From Bradyrhizobium zhanjiangense (GTDB lineage: Bacteria > Pseudomonadota > Alphaproteobacteria > Rhizobiales > Xanthobacteraceae): 64,000 nucleotides of DNA. The notes beneath the pieces were generated by a model, which had not been told where the DNA came from, did not search any database, and was given only the letters and a program-made list of their open reading frames with translations. The stretch is from the NCBI RefSeq assembly GCF_004114935.1, contig NZ_CP022221.1, positions 1,447,001 through 1,511,000 on the forward strand, in the 5' to 3' direction. This document shows positions 1 through 13,368 of this stretch, piece by piece (position 1 is the first letter of the stretch; the number at the start of each line of letters is the position of its first letter). The position numbers and the translations under genes are program-made.

Positions 1-7
1 GTGGACA

Positions 8-40
8 CCGGTTTTCCGACAAGGGCATGCGCCAAAATAA
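8..40. repeat. 3' part of a dispersed extragenic repeat
   Basis: The stretch CGGTTTTCCGACAAG followed by a CATGC and an A-rich end recurs at 21106-21138. The copy near 21.1 kb is longer, so this one appears truncated. It lies immediately upstream of the NfeD gene and may contain part of its leader. Confidence 0.55.
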
Positions 41-52
41 AGAGGTCGTGTC

Positions 53-496
53 ATGACCAACATGTTCGCATCGCTCGGCACCTGGAATTGGCTGATCTTC
101 GGCTTCATCCTGATGGCACTGGAGGTGCTGGCGCCCGGCGTGTTTCTGTTTTGGCTTGGCCTCGCCGCGCTGCTGGTCGGCCTGATCTCATTCGCTGTCG
201 CCGTGTCCTGGCAGATCCAGCTCGTGATGTTCGCGGTCTTCGCTGTCGCCACCGTACCGTTGTGGCGCCGCCTCGCCCGGCCGAAGCCGGACGCAAGCAC
301 GAGCCCGTTCCTGAACAAGCGCACCGAGGCGCTGTTAGGGCGCGAGTTCACGCTGGAGAAGCCGATCATCGACGGCAGCGGCACCGTGCGTATCGGTGAC
401 ACGGTGTGGCGTGTTGCCGGCCCGGATACACCGGCGGGGACAAGGGTGAAGGTGGTGCAGGTGGACGGCGCGAATTTGACGGTGGCAGCGGCGTGA
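53..496 (+). CDS. NfeD-like membrane protein
   Basis: This 147-residue protein has two or three hydrophobic segments between about residues 10 and 70, starting with a WLIFGF...LEVLAPG stretch, then a soluble beta-rich C-terminal region (about 85-147) ending in VKVVQVDGANLTV. That layout is the short NfeD class: an inner-membrane anchor with an OB-fold tail. Such proteins usually pair with a stomatin/SPFH protein and are thought to help organise membrane microdomains; the partner gene, if present, lies outside the window. The ATG at 53 is preceded by GAGG at a good distance. Family assignment is firm; the exact role is unknown. Confidence 0.85.
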   Translation: MTNMFASLGTWNWLIFGFILMALEVLAPGVFLFWLGLAALLVGLISFAVAVSWQIQLVMFAVFAVATVPLWRRLARPKPDASTSPFLNKRTEALLGREFTLEKPIIDGSGTVRIGDTVWRVAGPDTPAGTRVKVVQVDGANLTVAAA

Positions 497-505
497 GATT
501 CTTTG

Positions 506-640
506 CCTCTCCCCGGGGAGAGGCCGGATTGCATCGCAGATGCAATCCGGGTGAGGGGGAGCCTCCGCGAGTCTTCACTGCTTCCGTCCGCGCGGAGGCT
601 CCCCCTCACCCCGACCCTCTCCCCGCAAGCGGGGAGAGGG
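506..640. repeat. extragenic palindromic repeat, CTCTCCC family (copy 1)
   Basis: A long imperfect inverted repeat: CCTCTCCCC..GGGGAGAGG arms with an inner GGCTCCCCCTCACC / GGTGAGGGGGAGCC pair. Related copies lie at about 14325, 22083, 40351 and 42001. This copy overlaps the 3' end of the HxlR regulator gene, so its bases encode the last residues of that protein. Confidence 0.8.
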
Positions 641-970
641 AGAAGAGCCTTTCCACCTCTCCGCAAACCGGTGCAGCGGCATGAACGTCTCGCACAATTC
701 TCGCCCCAGCGGCGTCAGCCCGTAGCCTCCGGCCTCGCCCAACTCCACGAATCCTGCCTCGCGCAGCTCCGTTAGCCGCGCCTGCAGCACCGTCGGCGAA
801 GCTTCGTCGCAGGCGGAGCGCAAGCCGCGGGAGGTGAGGGGCTCGCCGCGCAACTCCCACAGGATCCGCAGGCTCCAGCGCCGCCCCAGGAGGTCGAGCA
901 GCGCCATGATCGGCCGCCCGGTGCGCGAGCCGCGCACGCTGCGCGATCTGGTAGTGGCCTGCTTCGACAT
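575..970 (-). CDS. HxlR-family transcriptional regulator
   Basis: A small winged-helix regulator; residues around LLGRRWSLRILWELRG and SPTVLQARLTELREAGFV are the HxlR helix-turn-helix and wing. The start at 970 is preferred over the upstream ATG at 988, because AGAGG lies 5 bases before it and the 988 start would abut the operator. Length is then 131 residues. The last ~23 residues, rich in Ser, Pro, Arg and Gly, are encoded by a palindromic repeat rather than family sequence, so the natural end has probably been replaced. It is divergent from a CMD-family gene across two 17-bp palindromes, which suggests it controls itself and that gene. Confidence 0.85.
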   Translation of the reverse strand: MSKQATTRSRSVRGSRTGRPIMALLDLLGRRWSLRILWELRGEPLTSRGLRSACDEASPTVLQARLTELREAGFVELGEAGGYGLTPLGRELCETFMPLHRFAERWKGSSPSPRLRGEGRGEGEPPRGRKQ

Positions 971-988
971 CGTCGCCTCTTGCGTCAT

Positions 989-1027
989 GCTACAGATAAT
1001 GTAGCTTATCGCTACAATAATTGTAGC
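989..1027. promoter_or_regulatory. two tandem 17-bp operators between the HxlR and CMD genes
   Basis: Two palindromes share the arms GCTACA/TGTAGC: 989-1005 (five-base centre GATAA) and 1011-1027 (GCTACAA-TAA-TTGTAGC, perfect). Their centres are 22 bp apart, about two helical turns. They fill the gap between the divergent starts and overlap the likely -10 TACAAT of the rightward gene. They are the probable binding sites of the HxlR protein. Confidence 0.8.
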
Positions 1028-1041
1028 AAACGAGATGGCCC

Positions 1042-1599
1042 ATGTCCCAGCCGATGCCGCGTATCGCGCCGCTCGATCCGCCTTATCCCCAGGAGATCCA
1101 GGCGCAGTTCGATCGCATCATGCGCGGCGCGCCCCCGCTGCTGCTGTTCCGGGTGATGGCGGGCTGCGCTCGCGCCTGGGACAAGTTTCGCGCCGGCGGC
1201 CTGCTCGATCCCGGCCCGCTCTCGCTGCGCCAACGCGAGATCGTCATCGACCGCACCTGCGCGCTGAACCAATGCGAGTACGAATGGGGCGTGCATGTTG
1301 CGATCTTTGCGGGGCCCGCAAAGCTCACCGAGGATGAATTACGCGCGACCGTGTTCGGCGATGCGACGTCGCCGTGCTGGTCGGTGGCTGAGCAGGCGCT
1401 GATCGCGGCCGTCGACGCGCTGCATCACCGTGCGATGTTGAGTGACGCCGAGTTTGCCGCGCTGTCCGCGCATTACGATGAGGCGCAGATCCTGGAGATC
1501 ATGCTGTTGTGCGGCTTCTACCGCACGGTGTCGTATCTGGCGAACGGCTTGAGGCTGCCGTTGGAGGAGAGCGCGGCGCGGTTTCCGGCACCGCTCTAA
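1042..1599 (+). CDS. carboxymuconolactone decarboxylase (AhpD-like) family protein
   Basis: A 185-residue all-helical protein with the core REIVIDRTCALNQCEYEWGVH, giving Cys73, Cys78 and His85. This is the redox-type Cys/His motif of AhpD-like members of the CMD family, many of which act as alkylhydroperoxidases; true gamma-carboxymuconolactone decarboxylases are shorter and differ around this motif. The gene faces the HxlR regulator across two operators, so its expression probably responds to a reactive small molecule. The substrate cannot be told from the sequence. Confidence 0.85.
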   Translation: MSQPMPRIAPLDPPYPQEIQAQFDRIMRGAPPLLLFRVMAGCARAWDKFRAGGLLDPGPLSLRQREIVIDRTCALNQCEYEWGVHVAIFAGPAKLTEDELRATVFGDATSPCWSVAEQALIAAVDALHHRAMLSDAEFAALSAHYDEAQILEIMLLCGFYRTVSYLANGLRLPLEESAARFPAPL

Positions 1600-1602
1600 C
1601 CG

Positions 1603-1683
1603 CCGTCATTGCGAGCGCAGCGAAGCAATCCAGAGTCTTTCCGCACTGCAGTCTGGATTGCTTCGCTGCGCTCGCAATGACGG
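1603..1683. repeat. extragenic palindromic repeat, GTCATTGCGAG family (copy 1)
   Basis: Two arms of about 31 bases, beginning CGTCATTGCGAGCGCAGCG and continuing through CAATCCAGA, are near-perfect inverted copies separated by a short loop. Other copies are at 6466-6553, 14413-14531 and 56982-57062. As RNA it would form one long hairpin just after the CMD gene stop, so it may protect or end that transcript. Confidence 0.85.
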
Positions 1684-1712
1684 AGGAGAGAGAGGAGCAC
1701 TACACTCTCACT

Positions 1713-1819
1713 GTCATTCCGGGGCGCGACGTAGTCGCGAGCCCGGAATCCATTGGGCAGCGACTCGGAGTGGAATGGATTCCGGGCTCGCGCCCAAGCG
1801 GGCGCGCCCCGGAATGACG
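1713..1819. repeat. extragenic palindromic repeat, GTCATTCCGGGG family
   Basis: Outer arms GTCATTCCGGGGCGCG and CGCGCCCCGGAATGAC, with inner arms GGAATCCAT / ATGGATTCC, form a long two-tier inverted repeat. It lies between two convergent genes (the CMD gene and kdsD). I saw only this one copy in the window. Confidence 0.8.
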
Positions 1820-1836
1820 ATGTGGAGGCAGCGGCC

Positions 1837-2844
1837 CTACGCCACGCCCGCCCGCAACAGATCGTGCAGATGCACGATGCCGACCACCTTGTTTGCCTCG
1901 GTGACGACCAGCGTGGTGATCTTGCGGGTGTTCAGCACCTCGATCATCTCGGTCGCGAGCATCGAGGGCGGCACCGTCTTCGGCTCCCTCGTCATGATCT
2001 CGTCGACCGTCGCGGTCAGCAGGTCGGGGCGCATGTGGCGGCGCAGGTCGCCGTCGGTGATGATGCCTGCGATGGCGCCGGCGTCGTCGATGATGCAGAC
2101 GCAGCCCAGCCCCTTGGCCGACATCTCGACCACGGCGTCCGACATCTTGGTGCCGAGCGGCTTGACCGGAATTTCCGCGCCCGTGCGCATGTAGTCGCGG
2201 ACGAATTTCAGCATCGCCCCGAGCTTGCCGCCGGGATGGAAATGCGCGAACTCCAGCGCAGTGAAGCCGCGGCCTTCGAGCAGCGCGATCGCGATGGCGT
2301 CGCCGATCGCGGCCTGCATCAGCGTCGAGGTGGTCGGCGCCAGATTGTGCGGGCAGGCTTCGCGCGCCTTCGGCAGCTCGATCACGAGATCGGCGGCTTG
2401 TCCCAGCGAGGACGCCGCGTTCGAGGTCACCGCGATCATGGGAATCGCGAACCGCGCCGAATAATTCACGAGGTTCTTCATCTCCGGCTGCTCGCCGGAC
2501 CAGGACAGCGCCATGATGACATCGTCGGGCGTGATCATGCCGAGATCGCCATGGCCGGCTTCGGCCGTGTGCACGAAGAAGGCGGGCGTGCCGGTCGAGG
2601 CCAGCGTCGCCGCGATCTTGCGGCCCATATGGCCTGACTTGCCGAGCCCGGTGACGATGACGCGGCCCTTGGCGTTGCGGATCAGGTCGACCGCTCTCGC
2701 AAATGCCGCACCCAGCGGGCCGCGCAGGGCGGTGGCAAGCGCGTTGATGCCGCCGCTCTCCGTCTCCAGCGTGCGGAGCGCGGATTCGACGCTATCAGGG
2801 ATGGTGCCGGATGATGTGGTCATCAGCGGTTTCGAACTCGGCAT
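1837..2844 (-). CDS. kdsD: arabinose-5-phosphate isomerase (KdsD/KpsF)
   Basis: A 335-residue protein with the usual two-part layout: an N-terminal sugar isomerase (SIS) domain at about 40-180, with GRVIVTGLGKSGHMGRKIA and SWSGEQPEM, and a tandem CBS pair at about 210-330 with TDGDLRRHMRP. It converts ribulose 5-phosphate to arabinose 5-phosphate in the cytoplasm, the first step to Kdo for lipopolysaccharide. No strong ribosome-binding site separates the ATG at 2844 from the one at 2823, so the first seven residues are uncertain. It is divergent from an outer-membrane protein gene. Confidence 0.92.
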   Translation of the reverse strand: MPSSKPLMTTSSGTIPDSVESALRTLETESGGINALATALRGPLGAAFARAVDLIRNAKGRVIVTGLGKSGHMGRKIAATLASTGTPAFFVHTAEAGHGDLGMITPDDVIMALSWSGEQPEMKNLVNYSARFAIPMIAVTSNAASSLGQAADLVIELPKAREACPHNLAPTTSTLMQAAIGDAIAIALLEGRGFTALEFAHFHPGGKLGAMLKFVRDYMRTGAEIPVKPLGTKMSDAVVEMSAKGLGCVCIIDDAGAIAGIITDGDLRRHMRPDLLTATVDEIMTREPKTVPPSMLATEMIEVLNTRKITTLVVTEANKVVGIVHLHDLLRAGVA

Positions 2845-3037
2845 GTTCAGGTCCAGGGAGGAGGGGCGTTCGCCCGTTGGCGCTTGCTTAGCACGCCGCG
2901 GCCGTGGAGGCGACGCGGCCCCCGAACCCCCTCAACGGGTCATTAACCATAATTGTTTTAACTCCATTAACGATGGTTCCCGCCAACCGATGGGAGGCCG
3001 TCGTGAAAGTGTTTGATTTCGTTGGAGTTCTTCCATC

Positions 3038-4792
3038 GTGGGGTCGTCTCCAGGCATCGGCCGGAGCAAACGCGCGCATTTCCTGCGCGCCGCTTTGCCG
3101 TGCCTCATGCTGACGGCCTTCGAGGGCGCGCCGGCGGGCGCCCAGAGCCTCACGCCTGACCTGTTCAATCCCAACCGCGGCGGCTTCGCCTCGCCCGAGA
3201 CGCTGCCGACGCGCCGCACCGCCGGCGTGCCGCAGGCGCCATCGGATGCGCTGCCGACGCTGCCCGATCCCAACGATCCGCGCAGGCGCCAGCAGCCGCC
3301 GGCAGCTCCGCGCGCCGGCCAAGGCTCGACCAATCCGGTCCCGACCTACGGCCTGCCCGCCGCCAACGGCGCGAGCGGCTCCGGCTACGACTCGCTCAAC
3401 CGCAAACGGCAGCAGCCGAAGCTCTATCCCGGACAGCCGAAGCCGAAGCGCCCGGTCGGCCCCGGCTCAAAGGTAGCGCCGGCAACGCCGGAGAGGACGC
3501 TCGCCCCGCCGCGCATCGCGCCGCCGCCGTCCGAGACCGCGCACAGGACGCCGGTGCCGCCCGCGATGGCGGGCAACGTGCCCGGCCAGCCACTGCGCCG
3601 ACGCCTCAAGCTGGATGAGGATCCGTTCGGCGCGGTCGGCGACTATGCCGGCAGCTTCCTGATCAAGGGCGGGCTCGAGCTCTCGACCGGCTACGACACC
3701 AACCCCGCGCGCCTGAACAAGCCGGTCGGCTCGCCGGCCTACGTGGTCGCGCCCGATCTCCTTGTGGTGTCCGACTGGGAGCGCCACGCGCTGGTTGCCG
3801 ATCTGCGCGGCTCGTTCTCGGGCTACACCAACAACATGCCGGCGACGATCAACGGTTTCCCTTCGCCGTCGCCGGTCGAGGTTGACCGCCCCGATTTCAC
3901 CGGCCATGTCGACGGCCGCGTCGACGTCACCCGCGATTTCAAGCTGACCTCGCAACTCCGCCTGCGGCTCGCCACCGACAATCCCGGCAGCCCGAACGTG
4001 CAGGCCGGCCTGCAGAAATACCCTGTCTACGCCGCCTACGGCGCCACCGTCGGCTTCGACCAGACTTTCAATCGCTTCCAGGTCGCGGCCGGCGCCACCG
4101 TCGATCGCACCGCCTACACCGATTCAAAGCTCACCGACGGCTCGACCTCTGCCAATACCGATCGCGACTTCAATCAGTATGGCGGCGTGGGGCGATTCTC
4201 CTACGACCTGAAGCCGGGCCTCAAGCCGTTCGTGGAAATCCAGGGCGACACCCGCGTGCACGATCAGGCCGCCGACCGCAACGGCTACTTCCGCGATTCA
4301 AACGGCGGCTATGCCAAGGTCGGCTCGTCCTTCGAGTTCTCGCGCATCCTCACCGGCGAAATCTCGGTCGGCTATTCCGCGCGCAATTATGTCGACCCGC
4401 GTCTCAGCCAGCTCTCTGGCTTCCTCACCACGGGCTCGCTGATCTGGAATGCGAGCGGCCTCACCACGGTGAAGTTCTTCACCGACACGCAGATCGCCGA
4501 GACCACGATTCCCGGCTCTTCCGGCGTCCTGGTGCGCACCTATTCGGCCGAAGTCGACCACGACTTCCGCCGCTGGCTCACCGCCGTCGGCAAGTTCACT
4601 TACGGCACGCTCGACTACCAGAACCAGAATCGCAACGACAAGACCTACTCGCTCGAGAGCAATCTGATCTACAAGCTCAACCGCAACATCTGGATCAAGG
4701 GCACGCTGCGCCACGACATCCTGGATTCGAACGTCGCGGGGGCGAGCTCGTCGGGGACGGTGGTGGTGCTGGGGGTGAGGCTGCAGAATTAG
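3038..4792 (+). CDS. outer-membrane beta-barrel protein (porin-like)
   Basis: A 584-residue protein starting at GTG (GGAG upstream), with a signal peptide ending near PAGAQS (about residue 36). A proline-rich linker follows (about 45-190). The second two thirds alternate polar and aromatic residues in short strands (for example LELSTGYDTNPARLNK, FKLTSQLRLRLATDNP, LTGEISVGYSARNYVDP), typical of a beta-barrel. It resembles the putative beta-barrel porin-2 group of rhizobia and should sit in the outer membrane, with the linker probably in the periplasm. Ligand unknown. It is divergent from kdsD, which also serves the outer membrane. Confidence 0.8.
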   Translation: MGSSPGIGRSKRAHFLRAALPCLMLTAFEGAPAGAQSLTPDLFNPNRGGFASPETLPTRRTAGVPQAPSDALPTLPDPNDPRRRQQPPAAPRAGQGSTNPVPTYGLPAANGASGSGYDSLNRKRQQPKLYPGQPKPKRPVGPGSKVAPATPERTLAPPRIAPPPSETAHRTPVPPAMAGNVPGQPLRRRLKLDEDPFGAVGDYAGSFLIKGGLELSTGYDTNPARLNKPVGSPAYVVAPDLLVVSDWERHALVADLRGSFSGYTNNMPATINGFPSPSPVEVDRPDFTGHVDGRVDVTRDFKLTSQLRLRLATDNPGSPNVQAGLQKYPVYAAYGATVGFDQTFNRFQVAAGATVDRTAYTDSKLTDGSTSANTDRDFNQYGGVGRFSYDLKPGLKPFVEIQGDTRVHDQAADRNGYFRDSNGGYAKVGSSFEFSRILTGEISVGYSARNYVDPRLSQLSGFLTTGSLIWNASGLTTVKFFTDTQIAETTIPGSSGVLVRTYSAEVDHDFRRWLTAVGKFTYGTLDYQNQNRNDKTYSLESNLIYKLNRNIWIKGTLRHDILDSNVAGASSSGTVVVLGVRLQN

Positions 4793-4833
4793 CTGCGCGT
4801 GGCCCGGTGGTCATCGGCGCTGCCAAGCTCTCA

Positions 4834-4964
4834 GTCGTCGCCCTGGCGAAAGCCAGGACCCATTACCCCAAGGAGTGGTTTGGCGACGACTGGTCGTTCG
4901 GGATGAGTACCGTCTGCCCTGGATAGATTCCGCGGTATGGGTCCTGGCTTTCGCCAGGACGACA
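4834..4964. repeat. extragenic palindromic repeat, GTCGTCCTGGCG family (copy 1)
   Basis: Ends GTCGTCGCCCTGGCGAAAGC and GCTTTCGCCAGGACGAC are inverted copies, with CCAGGACCCAT / ATGGGTCCTGG forming the inner stem. Related copies: 12571-12618, 38874-39000, 59551-59677. It lies between the convergent beta-barrel gene and gltD. Confidence 0.8.
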
Positions 4965-4968
4965 GCTG

Positions 4969-6420
<1,452 letters not shown>

Positions 6421-6465
6421 TAAACCCGTAGTCCCTGCCGGCTAATTCGTCTGTTGTTTCCTCAA

Positions 6466-6553
6466 CCGTCATTGCGAGGAGCGAAGCGACGAAGCAATCC
6501 AGTCTGCATCAAGGAAGAAAGTCTGGATTGCTTCGCTTCGCTCGCAATGACGG
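6466..6553. repeat. extragenic palindromic repeat, GTCATTGCGAG family (copy 2)
   Basis: Inverted arms CCGTCATTGCGAG..GAAGCAATCCAG and CTGGATTGCTTCG..CTCGCAATGACGG. It fills the gltB-gltD gap inside the presumed operon. Confidence 0.85.
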
Positions 6554-6564
6554 GGTGTGTTGCC

Positions 6565-11298
<4,734 letters not shown>

Positions 11299-11788
11299 TG
11301 TCCTGTCCTCTCCATGCGGCAAGGTGCCTCACCGCCATCTTCGGCGCACCTTGGGCGTTCCGCGGCACCCGCCTCTGGGTCACCGCTCGTCCGCTGCGAG
11401 CCGCATTTTCTTAAATTCAGGCCTAGGCGTTCTTCGTCCCCGAGAACGGCTTTGCCTGGTACCTTCCCGGCGCTCGAGAGCACCAGTTCTCGCTGCAATC
11501 CCTGTGCCGGAACCGCAAGCAAAATTGAGACAGTCTTCCTGTCCTAACCATCACCTTGCCAAATTTTTGTCTAGCACACAAGCGCGCGGAAGTCCCGATT
11601 CCCGATCTGTCAATCAATCGCTTTCCAAAAGTTGCGCAGCCCCGGTTTTGAAGCAAACGCGCCCTGATCCGGCCCCGCGGGCGCCGAAATCCCCAATGAA
11701 GCTTCGGATCAACCCTTCGGAAGGCGCGCCATGCCGCGAGAAGCGAAAGAGGGCGGCCATCGGAGGGCCTGACAGGAGCGTCTCGACC
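11299..11788. other. divergent intergenic region upstream of gltB
   Basis: About 490 bases without a convincing gene between gltB (leftward) and a small secreted protein (rightward). It holds the strong gltB ribosome-binding site next to 11298 and a locally AT-rich patch at about 11550-11580, a plausible place for divergent promoters. I could not define -35/-10 boxes with confidence, and saw no NtrC-type sigma-54 promoter. Confidence 0.5.
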
Positions 11789-12553
11789 ATGAAGTTTTTC
11801 ACAGGATGTGTGGCCGCTGCCGCGCTGGCGCTGGCCGCAAGCGCGGCGCACGCGCAGGTTCCCGCGAACGGTATCGCGAGAGGGGCCGTTATCGCAGCGT
11901 CGGATTTCGACGGGCCCTACGCGCCGCCGGAGGCCGCGCCGCTCCCGCCGCCGCGTTACGGCTATGGCTATGGCTACGAGGAGCGCGGTGCGGCCCCGGG
12001 GCTGCTGCCGTCGACCGAAGTCTACGCGGTGCTGCGCGAAAACGGCTTCTCGCCGCTCGGCATCCCGCGCCTGCGCGGCACCGTCTACACCATCGCGGTG
12101 ATCGACCATCGTGGCGACGATGGCCGGCTGGTGATCGACGCCCGCGACGGGCGGATCATCCGCTTCATGCCCGCCGCTGACGCCTACGGCATGGCGCCCG
12201 CCTATGATGAGCGCGCGGTCGCGCCTTACGGCCCGCAAAGCGCGCTGCCGCCGCCGACCGTGATTCGCAGCGGCCCGCCGCGCCCGCCGGCTTCGATCCC
12301 GCATGTGGCAAGCCGCACCGTGCCGTTGCCCAAGGCCGCCCCGCCGCGCGGGGCTGTGCCGGTGGCAGCGGCGAAGCTGGCCGAACCCGCGCCGCAGCAG
12401 GCTCAGGCGCCGCAGGCACAGCCGCAGCCCGCGCAGCAAACCGCGGCCATCCAGGCCAAGCCCGCCGAAGCTACTGCTTCAACCGTCCAGGCCAAGCCGG
12501 CGGCAACGATCCTGCCGACGCAGGAGATGCCGGCGGCGCAGGGGCTGGACTAG
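11789..12553 (+). CDS. secreted Pro/Ala/Gln-rich protein of unknown function
   Basis: 254 residues. Signal peptide MKFFTGCVAAAALALAASAAHAQ is cleaved after AHA. Then a Tyr/Gly/Pro segment (PPRYGYGYGYEE) and a compact folded part at about 70-130 (VLRENGFSPLGIPRLRGTVY, RLVIDARDGRIIRF) that resembles a PepSY-type beta fold. The rest is low-complexity Pro, Ala and Gln with repeated QAKPA. The start has AGGAG upstream. It is probably periplasmic. I cannot assign a function; the PepSY likeness is by eye only. Confidence 0.7.
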   Translation: MKFFTGCVAAAALALAASAAHAQVPANGIARGAVIAASDFDGPYAPPEAAPLPPPRYGYGYGYEERGAAPGLLPSTEVYAVLRENGFSPLGIPRLRGTVYTIAVIDHRGDDGRLVIDARDGRIIRFMPAADAYGMAPAYDERAVAPYGPQSALPPPTVIRSGPPRPPASIPHVASRTVPLPKAAPPRGAVPVAAAKLAEPAPQQAQAPQAQPQPAQQTAAIQAKPAEATASTVQAKPAATILPTQEMPAAQGLD

Positions 12554-12570
12554 GCTCCTGAGCTCCCGGT

Positions 12571-12618
12571 GTCGTCCCGGCGAAGGCCGGGACCCATAAC
12601 GGCCTGCGCCGGGACGAC
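12571..12618. repeat. short copy of the GTCGTCCCGGCG repeat (copy 2)
   Basis: GTCGTCCCGGCGAAGGCC at the left end and GCCGGGACGAC at the right end are inverted copies; the middle of the element is missing compared with the other copies. Confidence 0.7.
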
Positions 12619-12640
12619 ATCGGAGAGTTTAGCAAAACGA

Positions 12641-12670
12641 AAAAAACGCCCCGGGGCACCGGGGCGTTTT
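12641..12670. terminator. bidirectional intrinsic terminator
   Basis: An 8-bp stem CGCCCCGG / CCGGGGCG with loop GGCA is flanked by six A's on the left and four T's on the right, so it can stop transcription from both sides. It lies between the convergent secreted-protein and Hsp20 genes. The longer T-run is on the minus strand, favouring the Hsp20 transcript. Confidence 0.9.
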
Positions 12671-12696
12671 CGCAACTCGGAAGTGGCGTGTGTGCG

Positions 12697-13161
12697 TTAG
12701 GCGGCTTGCGCCGAGTTCTCGATCACCTGCGCCTTCGGGGCGCTGGTGTTGATCGCGATCTGGCGCGGCTTCTTGGCCTCGGGAATCTCGCGTACGAGGT
12801 CGACGTGAAGCAGGCCGTTCTCGAGCGAAGCGTCCTTCACCTGCACGAAATCGGCAAGCTGGAAGGCACGCTCGAAGGCGCGCGCGGCGATGCCGCGATA
12901 GAGCACTTCGGACTTCGAGTTCTCGTTGGCGACTTTCTCGCCCTTGATCGTCAGCGTGTTTTCCTTCGCGACGATGGAGAGCTCGTCCTTGGCGAAGCCG
13001 GAGACCGCAACGGTGATGCGGTAGGCATTCTCGCCGATGCGCTCGATGTTGTAGGGGGGATAACCGGGGCTGCCGTCCGAGCCGGCCTGGTCGAGCAGGC
13101 TGAAGAGGCGGTCGAAGCCGACGGTGGAACGATAGAATGGGGTGAGATCATAGCTACGCAT
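12697..13161 (-). CDS. small heat-shock protein, Hsp20 family
   Basis: 154 residues from the ATG at 13161 (GGAGG 8 bases before; an in-frame ATG at 13176 lies before this site and would lack one). It starts MRSYDLTPFYRSTVGFDRLF, typical of rhizobial class A small Hsps, followed by the alpha-crystallin domain (about 40-130, with ENTLTIKGEK and GLLHVDL) and a C-terminal IAI motif for oligomer assembly. It is an ATP-independent holdase that binds unfolding proteins. Regulation is visible twice: an RpoH-type promoter and a ROSE-like leader that hides the ribosome-binding site. Confidence 0.93.
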   Translation of the reverse strand: MRSYDLTPFYRSTVGFDRLFSLLDQAGSDGSPGYPPYNIERIGENAYRITVAVSGFAKDELSIVAKENTLTIKGEKVANENSKSEVLYRGIAARAFERAFQLADFVQVKDASLENGLLHVDLVREIPEAKKPRQIAINTSAPKAQVIENSAQAA

Positions 13162-13275
13162 GGTCAAGTCCTCCATTGAGCGACTGTTTGGGTAACCCGC
13201 CCGCCAATCGGGCCGGGCTTTCGTCTGTGTGCAGCCTGATGTTCCGGTTCCGAAACACTGGTAGCGGCCTGCACG
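13162..13275 (-). promoter_or_regulatory. ROSE-type RNA thermometer in the Hsp20 leader
   Basis: The ~114-nt leader can fold into three hairpins. I: GGCCTGCAC at 13266-13274 with GTGCAGCC at 13229-13236 (plus-strand reading). II: 13196-13217, an eight-pair stem with one bulge. III: 13167-13185, which in the mRNA is AGUC-GCUC-AAU-GGAG-GACU; it pairs the Shine-Dalgarno GGAGGA with UCGCU through G.G and C.A mismatches. A UYGCU opposite the ribosome-binding site is the hallmark of ROSE elements of Bradyrhizobium small Hsp genes. Folding was done by hand. Confidence 0.85.
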
Positions 13276-13281
13276 AAAATG

Positions 13282-13309
13282 ATATGGGTGGAACGAGACG
13301 GCGTTCAAG
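13282..13309 (-). promoter_or_regulatory. RpoH (sigma-32) type promoter of the Hsp20 gene
   Basis: On the minus strand, CTTGAAC (13309-13303) is separated by 14 bases from CCCATAT (13288-13282). This matches the heat-shock sigma consensus CTTGAAA-N13-15-CCCCATNT. Transcription would start near 13275, exactly where the first hairpin of the leader begins. Confidence 0.8.
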
Positions 13310-13368
13310 AGGGCGGCATTTGCGCCTTTTCGGCGCTTTAGCCCCTTGATTTGCAGTACTTGCCGCCT

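Noticed and set aside
1603..1683. CRISPR-like or insertion-sequence ends for the palindromic repeats
   Set aside because: No regular repeat-spacer array and no transposase; the elements are single hairpins scattered between genes.
2941..2971. Cluster of TTAAC motifs upstream of the beta-barrel gene as CtrA sites
   Set aside because: Gaps between the half-sites are 11 and 5 bases, not 7, so the full CtrA motif is not met.
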